Origin: Larkinella knui
GTDB taxonomy: Bacteria > Bacteroidota > Bacteroidia > Cytophagales > Spirosomataceae
Direction of reading: 5' to 3'
Length of the DNA: 64,000 bases
Assembly: GCF_003858645.1 (NCBI RefSeq)
Contig: NZ_RQJP01000002.1
Coordinates: forward strand, 1-64,000
Part shown: piece by piece, positions 8,624-18,800 of the stretch
Numbering within the stretch: position 1 is the first letter of the stretch
Layout: every line of letters begins with the position of its first letter
Notes under the pieces: model-generated
What the model was told of the DNA's origin: nothing
Seen by the model: the letters and a program-made list of their open reading frames with translations, nothing else
Databases searched by the model: none
Made by a program: the position numbers and the translations under genes

Positions 8624-10261
8624 TCAAAACCGGACCAGCTTGGCCGGATGCCTGTCAAACAAGTCAAATTCGGAAAGAGTTTGATACGACTCCTGTCCTA
8701 AACTGACCGAATCGGCGATGTACAGCGTATTGGGAAGTTTCCGGTCGGTTTTTCGCAGGATTTCGCCCCGAACCGCTTCAATGTGGAAGCTGTTGACATC
8801 CGTCTGGCCGTCGCTTCCGATTGTCTGTTTATACCCGTATAAATGCTTTCCGAGTGACTGCCGGGCAATTCGCTCCGACGAGTCTTTATACGCCAGTCGG
8901 TGGGCCAGGCGGGGCGGAATGACCATCCAGTTGAACCCGATCCGGAACATCGCCAGAAACGCAATCAAAATGACCAGCCGGTGTTCCGGCTGGCGGATGT
9001 AGTGGTAAACAATAAATCCCAGAACGATAAACAGAACGCTGCATTTCCACCACAAACCCGGGATTACTTTGGTTTCCGGGTGGAAAAACGGTACCCAGGC
9101 ACCAATCGTTACCACAACCAGCACCAAACCCATGAACCCTTCCCACCCCCGGCGTCGCCAGTCGGTGGGCGAGGTCCGTTCGTAATACACGTAGGCAAAT
9201 ACCGTAAAAAGCAGCGGTAGAAGCATGAACAGATACCGGGCATAGACCTGCGGAGAAGACCAGTAAATGACAAAGTTTACCAGGAAAATCAGGGCATTGA
9301 ACAAAATGAACGGCTGTCCGGTAATGAGCGGTTTTTCCGCCAACGTCCCTGCCTCGGTCGAGCGGCTGGCTCGTCTAAAAACACCCTTGCGAACCAACAG
9401 AATGACCAGCAACATCCAGGGGGCGTAATGATACAGCATCTCGAACGGAAACGTCAGCATGTGGAGAACCGTCTCCTTGATGCCGAATTTGACCACCGTC
9501 CGCTTGGCGCTTTCGTCAAATAAAACCGCCGCTATTTTTTCCGGGGTGATGTTGTTACGGTCAAAATAAGCCAGGTAATAACTGCCAATGATCAACAGAA
9601 AAAGTCCGATACCGGCAAAATGCGCCGGACTGAACAACTTCCTGAATTGACGTGTATACAGAAAATAGGCGAGTAAGGTCAATCCCTGAAAAACCAGGGA
9701 GGGCAATCCTTTCATCATGAAGCCCAAGGCTGTCAACAGATACGTCGTCAGAAACAAAGCCCAGTAATTGCGCTTTTTGTCAAACTGATACACCAGAATA
9801 AAAGCCGTGTACGTCAGCCAGGAGAACGTAATGTCGATTAGCCCTAACATGGAATCGTACAATAAAATCCGGGTATTGGTCACGAGCATCAACGCGGCTG
9901 CAAAGGCAATTCGCGGGCCGAGCTGTTTTTTGACGAGAAGGTAAATAGTCAGACCGTAGAGCACCAGTGAAACCGCCATCGGAAAGCGCAGAGCGAAGGA
10001 AGAATAATTTCCGAACAGGTGGAAAGAAGCGGCAATCAGCCAGTTATACAAAGGCGGTTTATTGAAGTACAATTCGCCATTTAGCGTCGGAGTGAGGTAA
10101 TCACCCGATAAAATCATCTCCAGCGCCACCAATGCCCGGCGAGGCTCATCCGTTCCGGTGTCTAACGGCAGGTAACCCAGGTAGGAAAAAAGAGCGGGGA
10201 TCAGCAGCGCAACGCTGAGCAGTTGCCAGAAAACCGGTCGCTGATAAAAGGGGGTTTGCAT
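8624..10261 (-). CDS. Membrane glycosyltransferase, GT39/ArnT-like
   Basis: The 545-residue protein has many hydrophobic helices and the family acidic pair in LPLDTGTDEPRRA (D38-E39), followed by GELYFNKPPLYNW. Enzymes of this PMT/ArnT type take a sugar from a polyprenyl-phosphate donor at the outer face of the inner membrane and move it to lipid A, protein or a glycan. It is the first gene of the operon, with GT2, flippase-like protein and epimerase downstream. The acceptor cannot be read from sequence. The soluble C-terminal part resembles a periplasmic domain. Confidence 0.85.
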   Translation of the reverse strand: MQTPFYQRPVFWQLLSVALLIPALFSYLGYLPLDTGTDEPRRALVALEMILSGDYLTPTLNGELYFNKPPLYNWLIAASFHLFGNYSSFALRFPMAVSLVLYGLTIYLLVKKQLGPRIAFAAALMLVTNTRILLYDSMLGLIDITFSWLTYTAFILVYQFDKKRNYWALFLTTYLLTALGFMMKGLPSLVFQGLTLLAYFLYTRQFRKLFSPAHFAGIGLFLLIIGSYYLAYFDRNNITPEKIAAVLFDESAKRTVVKFGIKETVLHMLTFPFEMLYHYAPWMLLVILLVRKGVFRRASRSTEAGTLAEKPLITGQPFILFNALIFLVNFVIYWSSPQVYARYLFMLLPLLFTVFAYVYYERTSPTDWRRRGWEGFMGLVLVVVTIGAWVPFFHPETKVIPGLWWKCSVLFIVLGFIVYHYIRQPEHRLVILIAFLAMFRIGFNWMVIPPRLAHRLAYKDSSERIARQSLGKHLYGYKQTIGSDGQTDVNSFHIEAVRGEILRKTDRKLPNTLYIADSVSLGQESYQTLSEFDLFDRHPAKLVRF

Positions 10262-10324
10262 GCCGTAAAGTTAGGACGGATTTGCAATGTGTCCACACCA
10301 ACCAACGGGAATAATCGCCGGCCA

Positions 10325-10352
10325 ACAAAAAAGCCCACCTGAAGTGGGCTTA
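10325..10352 (-). terminator. Terminator after the acidic protein gene
   Basis: On the minus strand an eight-base stem (10344-10351 with 10331-10338) with a five-base loop is followed by TTTTTTG. It lies 20 bases after the stop of the 10373-10738 gene and ends that transcript before the sugar operon begins. Confidence 0.8.
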
Positions 10353-10372
10353 AAAAAATGCAACTTACGGTT

Positions 10373-10738
10373 TTATGAATGACCCCTTGGTTCTTCCGTG
10401 TCCCGGTTCCAGTCGGCACCCGCAACGCGGTCTTCGTTCCATTTGGAATCGGTTAGCCCACCGTCTTCATCACGAGCCAAAGCCTGATCCGAAACCTCCA
10501 CCAGACTGGTATCGGAAGGGTTTGTTTCGGTCCGGTTCTTGGTTTGCTGCTCCTCAACCGGCAGAATATCCCCTACTTCGACATCATTGGTATCCAACGA
10601 CTCGGAAGGCAGCAGATCGCCCGGCTGGTCCGTTTTTGCCAACTGGCTTTGAGCGGGTGCCACACCCTGCGTGTTGCCCATCCGTTGGGCGGCATATGAT
10701 TCCGTACTTTCTTTTCTGGATTTGCTTGAAAGGCTCAT
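10373..10738 (-). CDS. Acidic, disordered hydrophilic protein, unknown
   Basis: The 121-residue protein is rich in D, E, S, T, N and Q, has no hydrophobic core, signal peptide or cysteine, and is predicted by eye to be disordered. A short duplicated pattern GDLLPSESLDTND / GDILPVEEQQTKN is visible in the middle. I know no family for it. The neighbouring 10784-11254 gene and the distant 60701-61624 gene encode proteins of the same character. A desiccation or stress hydrophilin role is possible but unproven. Confidence 0.6.
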   Translation of the reverse strand: MSLSSKSRKESTESYAAQRMGNTQGVAPAQSQLAKTDQPGDLLPSESLDTNDVEVGDILPVEEQQTKNRTETNPSDTSLVEVSDQALARDEDGGLTDSKWNEDRVAGADWNRDTEEPRGHS

Positions 10739-10783
10739 AACGTTGTTGAGTTAATGTTGCGAATTAGTCAGTCGCAACGAAGG

Positions 10784-11254
10784 TTAATAAACTGGTTTAT
10801 AATCCGTCGATGTGCCGGTGTGGGCCACATCCTCCTCGGTCTTTTCCTGCGCCTGGTCTTCGCTGCTGCGGCCCGTTACGCCCTCCTGACTCTCTTCGTC
10901 CTGCTCTTTGGCTTCCTTCTGGGCCTCCGGCGTCGGAACGTCCCCGGCTGACGCATAATCGTCGGGGCCGTGGGTGGTCACATCCACCGTCGATGTACTG
11001 CTTTCGGAGCCGGCGCTTTCCATTCCCGCTTCGGTAACATCATCAGCGGGATTGCTGTCGTCCTGGTCGTTGAAGCGCAATAATCCGTTGGCACTATCCA
11101 TATCATTTCCGCCTATAAACCGATCATTCCGGCCGTCCTCACCACCGCGTATTTCCCGACTATCCATCCCGTTAGCCGAGTTTTCCTGTTCCGGCCGATT
11201 TCGGTTGTCGATCGCAGCAATGTCCTCCTCGTTGATAGCTTTATCCTTTTCCAT
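10784..11254 (-). CDS. Acidic, disordered hydrophilic protein, unknown
   Basis: From ATG 11254 (MEKDKAINEEDIAAID) the protein has 156 residues, almost all polar, with strongly acidic blocks and repeated short T/S-G-D-E segments. The frame continues to an upstream ATG at 11296, but the extra residues are atypical of such proteins. It has no signal peptide, helix of membrane type or known domain. It lies 45 bases upstream of the second acidic gene on the same strand, and the two probably share a transcript ending at the 10325 terminator. Confidence 0.6.
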   Translation of the reverse strand: MEKDKAINEEDIAAIDNRNRPEQENSANGMDSREIRGGEDGRNDRFIGGNDMDSANGLLRFNDQDDSNPADDVTEAGMESAGSESSTSTVDVTTHGPDDYASAGDVPTPEAQKEAKEQDEESQEGVTGRSSEDQAQEKTEEDVAHTGTSTDYKPVY

Positions 11255-11337
11255 ACCGTTGAGTGGTTGGTTGTAAAGACCACTCGGATATAACAACTCA
11301 GTATGGAAAAGGTTATGAAATTAGCCGCTTGTTTATC

Positions 11338-11727
11338 TTACTTCCGCCCGATCAAATCCCACAGGTTTCCGTATAAATCTTCAAAAACCGCCACTGTTCC
11401 ATAGACCTCTTCGGCCGGGTCCCGCACAAAAACAACCTGATTTTCGACGTATCGCTTATAATCCCGCCAGAAATCATCCGTATGCAGAAATAAGAAAACC
11501 CGTCCGCCGGTTTGATTACCGACCCGGCTTTTTTGCAATTCATTGGCGGCTTTGGCCAGTAGTAACCGGCAGCCAACCGAACCCGGCGGAGCAATAACAA
11601 CCCACCGTTTTGTTTCGGACAATACCGTATCTTCAACGAGTGTGAAGTTTAATTTCTGCGTGTAAAAGTGAATGGCTTCGTCGTAATCATCAACAACCAG
11701 CGCAATCTGGGCAATTTCCTGTTTCAT
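11338..11727 (-). CDS. VOC-family (glyoxalase-like) protein
   Basis: The 129-residue protein has the vicinal-oxygen-chelate pattern: IALVVDDYDEAIHFYTQKLNF at the start, VIAPPGSVGCRLLLA in the middle and VAVFEDLYGNLWDLI at the end, where the last E is the usual metal-ligand position. Such proteins include glyoxalases, fosfomycin-resistance proteins and dioxygenases, and the exact reaction cannot be told. It lies just upstream of the two acidic-protein genes on the same strand. Confidence 0.85.
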   Translation of the reverse strand: MKQEIAQIALVVDDYDEAIHFYTQKLNFTLVEDTVLSETKRWVVIAPPGSVGCRLLLAKAANELQKSRVGNQTGGRVFLFLHTDDFWRDYKRYVENQVVFVRDPAEEVYGTVAVFEDLYGNLWDLIGRK

Positions 11728-12257
11728 ATTTTTCTAATGTATCTACGGACATCAGACCGTGAAATTTTAAAAATCAGGTGATCGAATGGCGGGTCATTGG
11801 TCCGGGAGGTTTGTAGCAAAAAGGGCCACAAGCTCCTTCCCTGTGTTTAAAAGCACGCCGGACGGGACGTGAAGGTCTTATTTTTTCCGCTACGCGTCCC
11901 AAAATCGGCTGGTTCGCGTTAAGCTAAAGCCAAAGGTAGTCCGGATTTTACAGAACACCGTCCGGGCGTACGAATCGCTCAAATTCCGCTGGCACTTATC
12001 GGCGGTTTTCCCGCTTCCGAGGGGTTGGGTTACCAGCATCAGCCGGCAAAGTCCCGTTCTTCTTACGGATCGTTTCCAACAAAATCAGCCTCGGTACGGC
12101 CCGCTTTCAGTTGACTTACCCATGAAAGCTCAGGCAGTTCATTTACATCTCCAATTCTGCATTTCAAATAACCAATCATTGCATTAACATAACAGCCTGT
12201 CGTTGGACGTTTCCCCGAATCTACTTTTGGCTGTTCAACACAAATCGTTTTTCAGTT
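11728..12257. other. 530-base intergenic region, no recognised gene
   Basis: This stretch separates the divergent VOC gene and the lipoprotein gene, so it should hold both promoters, but I see no consensus promoter pair. On the minus strand 12063-12179 is open for 38 codons from an ATG and reads like protein. It is isolated, so it may be a gene remnant. Confidence 0.4.
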
Positions 12258-13259
12258 ATGAATGTCAGATTGCTTGCGGTCGCCCTATTGGTTCTGACCG
12301 GGTGTTCCAAAGATCCTGCCTTACTGGATGGAGGGGAAGATACGAACTGGGGTGATCAGCCCGCCTTACCGATCGTCAATGGCGAAGTTACTTTTACCCT
12401 CAATGCCGCCGACGATCATGTAAGTGTAATGGGAACAACTACGCCCCGAATGCCAAACTTCCCGGAATTGACGAAAAAACCGGGGGTAGTGCGTGGGTAT
12501 GTGGCCGATTTAAGCGGAACTCCTTTGGAAGGGGCCTCTATTGGCATCCGGTCAACGGCCGTGGGTGGAGCCTATTCCGGGGCATCCGACGAAACAGATG
12601 CCAAGGGCTACTACGAAATTGCCATTCCGTGGGGTGCCACGGAGTTTTATGCCGCCGGCTATACCATTGATTATGGGGAAGGAAGAGCCGTAATGAGTCT
12701 GGCCGCTTCCGATGGCAAGCTGGGAAGCTTTCCTTCCACGGATGGTTTGGTGAAAAATTTCGTGCTTTTATCGTATGGCGTCTTCAACAAAGACCTTCTT
12801 AGCCAGAAACCCTGGGACCAAACGAACTACGCAGGAGGCTGTTTATACATCACCTACAACGTAAGTGACCCCTTAAGCTCTTTCAACCCGCCCACTTATA
12901 TTCCGGAAAATGCCGAAATCGAGGTGACGCTGACCCCCGACGGTCCCGGTTTGTACGGCGAAAACAAAAGGTTTGTAATTCGGAAGAAAGCAAGTCTTTC
13001 GAATTACGGTTTTACCATCATGAATGTTCCGGTAGGGCGCTACACCCTAAGCGCGAAAGTAAAAGATGGGCCTGCTCTCCATATGGAAGCGGTTGGTCGT
13101 TACGCCAGCCTTCACCCCTACTTCGGTTTGCGCCCCACGGAGGCCACCGGTTCGGCAAAACTGCTGTTTACGCCCGATTCACAGGCCGGAGCTTTGCAGA
13201 CCTTACCCGGCCGGGGAAATTGGGGATTGCTTCAAATTAAAGTGAAGCGCCCCGAATAA
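12258..13259 (+). CDS. Lipoprotein with carboxypeptidase-regulatory-like domain
   Basis: A short signal ends in the lipobox LTGC (C16), so the 333-residue protein is lipid-anchored at the cell envelope. Residues about 75-130 (GVVRGYVADLSGTPLEGASIGI ... TDAKGYYEIAIP in outline) match the carboxypeptidase regulatory-like / Cna-B fold that is common in Bacteroidota surface proteins. The C-terminal half shows a second beta-rich module around NVPVGRYTLSAKV. No enzyme motif is present. It stands alone on the plus strand. Confidence 0.75.
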   Translation: MNVRLLAVALLVLTGCSKDPALLDGGEDTNWGDQPALPIVNGEVTFTLNAADDHVSVMGTTTPRMPNFPELTKKPGVVRGYVADLSGTPLEGASIGIRSTAVGGAYSGASDETDAKGYYEIAIPWGATEFYAAGYTIDYGEGRAVMSLAASDGKLGSFPSTDGLVKNFVLLSYGVFNKDLLSQKPWDQTNYAGGCLYITYNVSDPLSSFNPPTYIPENAEIEVTLTPDGPGLYGENKRFVIRKKASLSNYGFTIMNVPVGRYTLSAKVKDGPALHMEAVGRYASLHPYFGLRPTEATGSAKLLFTPDSQAGALQTLPGRGNWGLLQIKVKRPE

Positions 13260-13371
13260 GGCAGCTATTCGGTCCGCGCGGATGGTCCGGTTCGCGCGGA
13301 GTTGTTGCGAAGAATATACGGGCCGCGAAAAAGACGCTGGCCGCCGGAGTTCTAGTCATTGTCGACCACGA

Positions 13372-14034
13372 TCAGGAATTGTAACTGCCTTCTTTTTTCA
13401 ATTTCCCCTGCATGGCTTTTCGTAGCTTCTCCACTTTAGGCAAAGAAACATTCCTGATGTACGGCTGATTGGGGTGTAGTTTGCAATAATTCTGATGGTA
13501 GGTTTCGGCGGGATAAAATACCGAGAACTGAGCCACTTCCGTAACCACTTTGTTAGGATAGTGCCGGGAATCGTTCACCCGCTGAATCGCTTCTTCAATG
13601 GCTTTTTTCTCCGTTGGGTTGCGGTAAAAAGCAATCGAACGGTAATCGCGGCCCACATCCGGCCCCTGGCGATTGAGCGTAGTAGGATCATGACTGGCAA
13701 AGAAAGCGTCGAGAAGCTCGCTGTAATTGATTACTTTAGGGTCATAGTAAACCTGTATTGACTCGGCGTGGCCGGTTTCATCGGTACCCACCTGCTCGTA
13801 GGTTGGATTTTTCAGGTTACCTCCCGAATAGCCCGAAATCACCTCCCGAACACCCTTCAACTGGTCGAAGGCTTCTTCCTGCGCCCAAAAACAACCACCG
13901 GCAAACGTGGCCACGGCTTCACCGGGTTGCAGTGTCGGAAGTTTGGCAAAGTTGGAATTGGGCGTCAAAAACTGCGCCTGTGTATGGCCTGCCCAAAAGC
14001 CTAGAATCAAGAGAAGAAATGAAATTGCTTTCAT
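13372..14034 (-). CDS. msrA: Peptide methionine sulfoxide reductase A, secreted
   Basis: MsrA reduces the S epimer of methionine sulfoxide in proteins. The catalytic cysteine is C48 in the diagnostic GGCFWAQEEAF, and GYSGG, TGHAESIQVYYDP and YHQNY follow as in the family. From ATG 14034 the first 20 residues form a signal peptide ending AQA, so this copy acts outside the cytoplasm. The open frame extends 34 codons further to 14136, but that part lacks a signal-like start and is not preferred. Confidence 0.93.
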   Translation of the reverse strand: MKAISFLLLILGFWAGHTQAQFLTPNSNFAKLPTLQPGEAVATFAGGCFWAQEEAFDQLKGVREVISGYSGGNLKNPTYEQVGTDETGHAESIQVYYDPKVINYSELLDAFFASHDPTTLNRQGPDVGRDYRSIAFYRNPTEKKAIEEAIQRVNDSRHYPNKVVTEVAQFSVFYPAETYHQNYCKLHPNQPYIRNVSLPKVEKLRKAMQGKLKKEGSYNS

Positions 14035-14180
14035 AATTAGTGTGCATTTAGAGAGCGATCCTGTTTTACTCCCATTATCATCAACGCAGACGGAAGTCCG
14101 TTTGTTGTTTTGCCGCGATACGTTCTCCCGCATCAACTCGCCTGTTCCTTTTTTGTAACCGGGCCGGTTTTTCTAAAAAC

Positions 14181-14219
14181 AAAATCGCCCCGACTGACAG
14201 CGTCAATCGGGGCGATTTT
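14181..14219 (-). terminator. Terminator of the first SusC/SusD operon
   Basis: A perfect 13-base stem (14207-14219 with 14181-14193) with a 13-base loop is followed on the minus strand by TTTTGTTTTTAG. It lies 15 bases after the SusD stop codon. Confidence 0.88.
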
Positions 14220-14233
14220 ATTAGCAAACTATT

Positions 14234-15790
14234 TTATTGCGGATAGCCCGGATTCTGAGTTTTCAGATTGGGGTTGTTCAACATCTCCTGCTTGCCCAAT
14301 GGCAGCAACAGGTGCTTCTCCTGCAAGGGCTGGTTCGAGCTGGGGTTGATGTGACCCACAAAGTTGTCGAAACCGTTGGTCTTGTCATTGTAGACCTTCC
14401 GCAACCGCACCATGTCGAACCACGTGATCTGCTCGTAGCACAACTCGTGCCACCGCTCCCGCCATACCGCTTCCCGGAAACTCGCCTGGGTGTAAGTCCC
14501 CAACGCCGGTGTGGTCAAACCCGCCCGGTCCCGCACTTTCTTCAGCGCATCGTAAGCCGCCTGCGTGGGTGTGCCCAACTCGTTCTGCGCTTCGGCATAG
14601 ATCAGCAGCGTTTCGGCATACCGGATCTGGGGCACGTTCAGGTTGTTCTGCCGTGTGCCGGCCACCCCCGCCGTCCCGTTGGAAGTCCGGTTGAAGTGCT
14701 TGAAGACATAATTGGCCCCCAGGGCGAAGGGCGCCCCGTTGCCGTTGGTGTAGTAGGTCGAGTAAAAATACCCCTGATCCTTCGCCCGCAGGTCGCCCGG
14801 CTCATACGACGCGTAGAACGAAGGAACCGGAACCGTGCTGCCCGTGCCCGAGGGACCGTTGTAGGTCACCGGTTTGAAGTTGGGATACATGTTGTCCATC
14901 GGATTGCCCGCCACCAGCGTGTTGTACTGCAACTCGAAGAGGTGTTCCAGGCGGTTTTCCGTGCTTTCCTTGTGCACATCTTCCAGCGACGCGAACAAAC
15001 CGATCACCGTCGGATTGGCATTGGCGTAGGTGATCACTTCCAGGGCTTTGTCGGCCGCCAGCTTGTAATGCGTCGCCCCTTTGCTCAGGGGAAAGCCCGC
15101 CATGGTCAGATACACCTTCGAGAGCAGCGTTTTGACGGCAGCCTGGTTGACCCGACCCGTCAAATCGGTCCAGGCCAGGCCCGCCGATTCAGCCGCCGTC
15201 AGGTCATCGACGATCTGCTTGTAGATGGCTTCCTGGGGGGTACGGGCCGGCTGGAAGTCCTCCGAAGCAGCCGTCTGGGGTTTGGTGATGAGGGGAATGT
15301 CACCCCACAGGCGCACCGCCGTAAAGTAGGCGTTGGCCCGCAGGAAGCGGGCTTCGCCCAGGATCTTGGTCTTCTGGGCGGCATCCATGGGGGTGATGGC
15401 GGGCACCTTGTCGAGCACCTGGTTGGCCTGGGCGATGACCTTGTAGAGGCCGTTCCAGTAGTTGACCACGTGCACCGTGTTGCCATCGTGCACCAGCCCG
15501 TAGAGGTTGTTGAGATCCGAGTTCTGGGCGGTTTCGGTGGTAGAGGTGCCGGTGAGGGCTTCGAGCAACTGCCAGTTGGAGGAGAAGATGCCGGCTCCGT
15601 CGCCCATAAAGCGCATGTCGGCATAGACGGCCGCCAGGGCGGCTTCGGCATGGTCGGGAATGGTGTAGAAGTTGTCGGGCGTCAGGTTGGAGGGGGCCTG
15701 CTCATCGAGGAAATCCTTGCACCCCACCGGACCCAGCAGCACCGCCCCCAGCAGGGCGATCTTGCTCACTTTAATCACTATATGTTTCAT
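14234..15790 (-). CDS. SusD/RagB-family nutrient-binding lipoprotein
   Basis: The 518-residue protein has a signal peptide with lipobox GPVGC, the N-terminal NFYTIPDHAEAALAAVYADM helix of SusD proteins, and the C-terminal REAVWRERWHELCYEQITWFDMVR and NPNLKTQNPGYPQ blocks. SusD proteins sit on the cell surface and cap a SusC channel to capture glycans or peptides. It follows the SusC gene by 34 bases in the same operon. Third-position G/C is noticeably high over the first 600 bases, giving long antisense frames. The substrate is unknown because no hydrolase adjoins the pair. Confidence 0.93.
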   Translation of the reverse strand: MKHIVIKVSKIALLGAVLLGPVGCKDFLDEQAPSNLTPDNFYTIPDHAEAALAAVYADMRFMGDGAGIFSSNWQLLEALTGTSTTETAQNSDLNNLYGLVHDGNTVHVVNYWNGLYKVIAQANQVLDKVPAITPMDAAQKTKILGEARFLRANAYFTAVRLWGDIPLITKPQTAASEDFQPARTPQEAIYKQIVDDLTAAESAGLAWTDLTGRVNQAAVKTLLSKVYLTMAGFPLSKGATHYKLAADKALEVITYANANPTVIGLFASLEDVHKESTENRLEHLFELQYNTLVAGNPMDNMYPNFKPVTYNGPSGTGSTVPVPSFYASYEPGDLRAKDQGYFYSTYYTNGNGAPFALGANYVFKHFNRTSNGTAGVAGTRQNNLNVPQIRYAETLLIYAEAQNELGTPTQAAYDALKKVRDRAGLTTPALGTYTQASFREAVWRERWHELCYEQITWFDMVRLRKVYNDKTNGFDNFVGHINPSSNQPLQEKHLLLPLGKQEMLNNPNLKTQNPGYPQ

Positions 15791-15824
15791 CGTGAAATCG
15801 CTTTTTTTAATGACTTGGAATTAA

Positions 15825-18800
15825 TTACAAACCGATCTGTAGGCCAAACATGAACGTCGTCGGTTTGGGGTAGTTGTGCCACATCATCCCCTGCGAGAAG
15901 GCGCTGTTTCCATCACCCTGGTTGGTTGGCGTCACTTCCGGATCACCAATGATCGGATCGTGAACCAGCAGGAAGAAGTTCTGCACGGTAGCGTAGGCGC
16001 GCAAGCGGTTTAGCTTCAGTTTGCTGGTTACATTCGACGGGAAGGTATAGCCTAACAGCAGGTTTTTACCGCGCAGGAATGAGCCATCCTTGATCCAGTG
16101 GCTATCTACGTTGGTAACGTAACCCGCCCGGGTATCCCGGATTTCAGCAATTTGGCTACCTTGATTGGTCGGCGTCCAGGCATTCAATACCGAGGTGTAG
16201 CTGTTGGCCAGAGCCTGACGGTCTTCGCTGGCGTGCAGGTTCATCATCATTACGTCATTACCATACGAGAACTGCGTTTCGAACGTCAAATCGAAGCTCT
16301 TGTAGCGGAATGTGTTGGTGAAAGCACCCCAGGCTTTGGGACTCCCGTTGCCAATAATGCTCCGGTCGGCATCCGTGATGGCTTTGTCGCCGTTCACATC
16401 CAGGTATTTGATATCACCCGGCAGAATCGTCAAACCGTTCCGGTAGCTGGTGAATTTAGCCGCTTCTTCACGTTCGGCTTCGCTCCAGACACCCACCCGG
16501 GTCAGACCCCAGAACGAGCCCACCGGTTCGCCAATACGAATGATGTTCGTCGGGTTGGTGAAGTTGGGTCCACCCACGTTGAAGATGTCCGACGGGGTAG
16601 CCAGCGACAACACCTTGTTGCGGTTAAAGGAAATGTTGAACGTTGTGTTCCACTGGAAACCGCCCGCGTCGATGTTGACCGTGTTCAGGCCAAACTCGAA
16701 GCCCCGGTTTTGCATCGAGCCCACGTTCCGGCGAATCGTGCCGTAGCCGCTCGTGCGTGGTACCGGCGCATCCAGCAGCATGTCCGTCGTCTTGCGGTAG
16801 TAGTAATCCGCTTCCAGATTGATGCGGCCTTTCAACAGCCCCAGTTCAATCCCCACGTCCGTCTGAGCGGTTTTTTCCCACCGCAAATCCGGGTTCGCCA
16901 GGCGGCTGATGCCCGTGCCCGACACTTTCGTCTCGCCGTAGACGGTCGAGTAGTTCGAGCTCAGCAGCGACAGCGACGAGTAGGCCGGAATTTCCGAGTT
17001 CCCCGTCAGACCAAAGCTGGTGCGCACTTTCAGGTTCGAGATGATGGAATTGCCCTTGAGGAATTCCTCTTCGGACGCCCGCCAGGCCAGAGCCGCCGAG
17101 GGGAAGAAGGCAAACTTGTGGTTTTCACCGAATTTAGACGACCCATCGGCCCGGCCCGTGAAGGTCAGCAAATACTTCTCCATCAGGCTGTAGTTGATGC
17201 GGCCGAAGTAGGAGTTGAAGGCCGAGCGGGAAGCGCCCGAACTCACGCTGGGGTTGGTAGCACCCGCCCCCAGGTTATTGAACCCGAAGTAGTCGGTGGC
17301 AAAACCGCTTACGCTGGCTCCAATGTTGAAAATATTCGTTTCCTGCCACGAAATCCCCAACAGGGCGTTGATAGCGTGCTTCTGGTTGAACTGCTTGTTG
17401 TAGGTCAGGTAGTTTTCCAACGACCAGAAAGATTCTTTCCGGTTGCTGGCCGATGCATTCCCGTTACCGCCAATGTTGAGCGTCCGGGTTACCGAGATGT
17501 TATTTTCCTGAGTCTGGACGTTAGCCCCGACAATCGTGCGCATTTCCAGCCCTTTGGCAAAGGTAATATTGGAATACAGGCTACCAATAGTGGTTTGCGT
17601 GTTCAGGATGTATTTGGTATCCATCAGACGGTGAACCGAACTCATCGTACCTTCTGCGTAGGGGAAATCCCGGTTGTTGGCGTAGGTTCCGTCTTCGTAT
17701 TTAACGGGCAGGAACGGAAAATCCTCCACAATCTGGCGAGCCACTGCATCACCCTGATCCACGATGTTTTCAGACTGGTTGTTGTAGCTCAGCGTTCCGC
17801 CAATTTTCAACCAGGTTTTGACCTGATCATCGATGGTGAAACGGCCCGAATAACGTTTCAGATAAGAAGTCTTGATCAATCCCTGATCATCCCGGTAGCC
17901 CAGCGAAATCGAATACTGCGTGCGGTCATTACCGCCACTAAAGCCCAACTGGTGGTTTTGCGAGAGTTTGTTCTGGCTCGACTCTTTCAGCCAATCCGTA
18001 TCGTATTTCGGGCTGCCGTCCGAGTTCCAGACCCGGGGGTCCGTCCGGCGCAGTTTGGGGTTCAGATACGCCCATTTACCGGCATTCCAGCCGACGGGAT
18101 CGTATTTGGCCATATTGGCCCACGCCAGGTCTTCCGTAGCTATGTATTGTTGTGAATTCAAAACATGAGGCCGGTTGGGTCCGATGGTGTTGACGCTGAA
18201 ATCGACGTTATAGGTCACCTGGCCTTCGCCCGCTTTGCCTTTTTTAGTCGTTACCAGCACCACACCGTTGGCACCCCGCGCTCCGTAAATAGCGGTGGAC
18301 GAGGCATCTTTCAACACTTCCACCGAAACGATATCGTTGGGGTTAATGTAGTCGATGGCCGAACTGAACTGGTTTTGATTCCCCTGGGGCAACATCACCC
18401 CATCCACCACATACAATGGGTTGTTGGAGGAGTTGATGGAGCTAAACCCGCGTACGCGGATGGTGGTCCGGCCCCCGGGGCGACCCGAGTTGGTATTGAC
18501 CTGCACACCCGGCATACGGCCCGACAGCGCCTGCGTCAGCGAAGCGGCCGGACGTTCTTTCAATTCGGCTTCTTTTACCGTTCCAACGGCACCGGTCAAA
18601 TCGCTTTTCTTGGCCGTACCGTACCCAATCACCACGATTTCTTCGAGAACTTTATTGTCGGCTTTCAGGCTTACGTCCAGAGAGCTTTGAGCTCCTACAC
18701 TTACTTCCTGAGACAGATAGCCCACAAACGAAAAGACCAGAACGGCACCCCGCTCGGGAACTTCAAGTTTGTATTGTCCATTGGCATCCGATACAGTACC

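Noticed and set aside
14237-15853. 538-codon plus-strand frame opposite SusD
   Set aside because: It is the complement of a gene with high third-position G/C, its translation is full of repeated hydrophobic and Arg runs without any domain, and SusD on the other strand is certain.
16098-18155. 685-codon plus-strand frame opposite SusC
   Set aside because: It is an antisense shadow of the first SusC, whose domains are fully recognisable on the minus strand.
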